A DNA stretch of 13,155 nucleotides, taken from positions 1-13,155 of the forward strand of contig JAQUFI010000036.1 in NCBI GenBank assembly GCA_028684735.1, in the 5' to 3' direction. This stretch comes from Bacilli bacterium (GTDB lineage: Bacteria; Bacillota_I; Bacilli_A; RF39; UBA660). This document shows, one piece after another, positions 12,502 to 13,155 of this stretch. Both the position numbers and the translations under genes were made by a program. Position 1 is the first letter of the stretch, and the number at the start of each line of letters is the position of its first letter. The notes beneath the pieces were generated by a model that made no database searches, was not told the DNA's origin, and saw nothing but the letters and a program-made list of their open reading frames with translations.

Positions 12502-13155
12502 ATGGAAAAAATTCGGGTTTTAATGGTCGATGATAACACTAGTTTAGTAGATATGGTTGGTGAATATTTTAAAAATCATGACAAAATTAAATTAGTTTTA
12601 ACGGCAAAAGATGGCATCGAAGGAATTGCAGTAATTGAAAAAGAAGTAAATAACTATGATATTATTATTTTGGACTTAATTATGCCTAATAAAGATGGGG
12701 TATATGTTTTGGCTGAAATGAAAAAGCGTAATATCAATAAACGGGTAATTGTATCAACTAGTTATAATGCACCTGAAGTAATTAGGGAAGTAGCAGAATA
12801 TGGAGTCAACTACTATATTCTTAAACCATTTGATCTTCATGATTTGGAAAAAAGAATTTATGAATCATTTAAAGTAAGCGATAACAAGAGCATTGATATT
12901 CATCATAATAATTTACAAATTTCAATTACTAAAATACTTCATGAATTAGGAATACCTTCACATATTAAAGGATATCAGTATATTCGTGATGGTATTGATA
13001 TTATTTATCGAAAACCCGAAACGATAGGTGGCATTACTAAAGAATTATATCCAGAATTAGCAGCTAAATATAATACAACGGTATCTCGAGTTGAAAGAGC
13101 AATCAGACATGCGACTGAAGTAAGTTGGAATCGTGGTAATTGGGACTTAATGGAA
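12502..13155 (+). CDS. spo0A: Spo0A, master regulator of sporulation (3' end missing)
   Basis: The first 218 residues are in the window and the frame is open at the edge; compared with B. subtilis about 45-50 residues are missing. Spo0A is the phosphorelay response regulator that commits cells to sporulation. The receiver domain (about 1-120) has the acidic pair Asp10-Asp11, phospho-acceptor Asp58 in IIILDLIMP, STS at 85-87 and Lys108 in YYILKPF. After a short linker (near 121-140) the Spo0A-specific DNA-binding domain begins: HELGIPSHIKGYQYIRDGI, then GGITKELYPELAAKYNTT and the recognition-helix region SRVERAIRHATEVSWNRGN, nearly the B. subtilis sequence. The ATG at 12502 has AAGGAGA upstream. 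With the SASP gene it argues for an intact or recently held sporulation programme. Confidence 0.96.
   Translation, partial: MEKIRVLMVDDNTSLVDMVGEYFKNHDKIKLVLTAKDGIEGIAVIEKEVNNYDIIILDLIMPNKDGVYVLAEMKKRNINKRVIVSTSYNAPEVIREVAEYGVNYYILKPFDLHDLEKRIYESFKVSDNKSIDIHHNNLQISITKILHELGIPSHIKGYQYIRDGIDIIYRKPETIGGITKELYPELAAKYNTTVSRVERAIRHATEVSWNRGNWDLME

Overview
The window is AT-rich, with AGGAGG-type ribosome binding sites and only TAA or TAG stops on its complete genes. Gene content points to a low-GC Gram-positive (Bacillota) of the Bacilli type. EzrA marks the Bacilli division machinery, and Spo0A plus an alpha/beta-type SASP mark an endospore-forming lineage. A Tam41-type CDP-DAG synthase and an Acholeplasma-like diacylglycerol glucosyltransferase suggest an Erysipelotrichia/Mollicutes-related branch. 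That placement is inference; no rRNA is present to test it.

Layout. At the left edge a minus-strand gene appears to start at 26 and leave the window. It is preceded by an elaborate inverted repeat (16-90) that holds its promoter, ribosome binding site and start codon. Next is a minus-strand Tam41-family gene (123-1058) whose promoter overlaps a Fur-family-like operator. Reading right are ezrA (1200-2927), thiI (3038-4216) and a SASP gene (4284-4493), which resembles the ezrA-nifZ-thiI-sspA neighbourhood of Bacillus subtilis without nifZ. The SASP gene has a sigma-G-like promoter overlapped by a 7-bp-arm palindrome. Facing it on the minus strand is clpP (4727-5299), followed by a decayed coding-like tail that carries an A_AAA_AAG slippery heptamer.

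The second half runs rightward: a TGS/ThrRS-like plus uridine-kinase-family protein (5410-7074) with gap (7088-8089) 13 nt behind it and then a terminator; then a tight run of a prepilin fused to a LamG domain (8190-9224), pgk (9233-10417), a GT4 glycosyltransferase (10433-11653) and tpiA (11653-12384), closed by a terminator. spo0A starts at 12502 and runs off the right end. It has a sigma-A promoter preceded by three heptamers in exact 10-bp register, the first a perfect 0A box.

How the genes fit together. Three lower-glycolysis enzymes (GapA, Pgk, TpiA) are interleaved with a surface/pilus-like protein and a membrane glycolipid enzyme. With Tam41 at the left there are two lipid-synthesis steps, one making CDP-diacylglycerol and one probably glycosylating diacylglycerol. 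Cell division (ezrA), tRNA thiolation (thiI), proteolysis (clpP) and sporulation (SASP, spo0A) complete the set. This is mostly core chromosome. The unusual parts are the prepilin-LamG gene inside the glycolytic run, the bacterial Tam41, the left-edge hairpin, the clpP tail and several regulatory sites. No rRNA, tRNA, CRISPR array, insertion sequence or prophage was seen.
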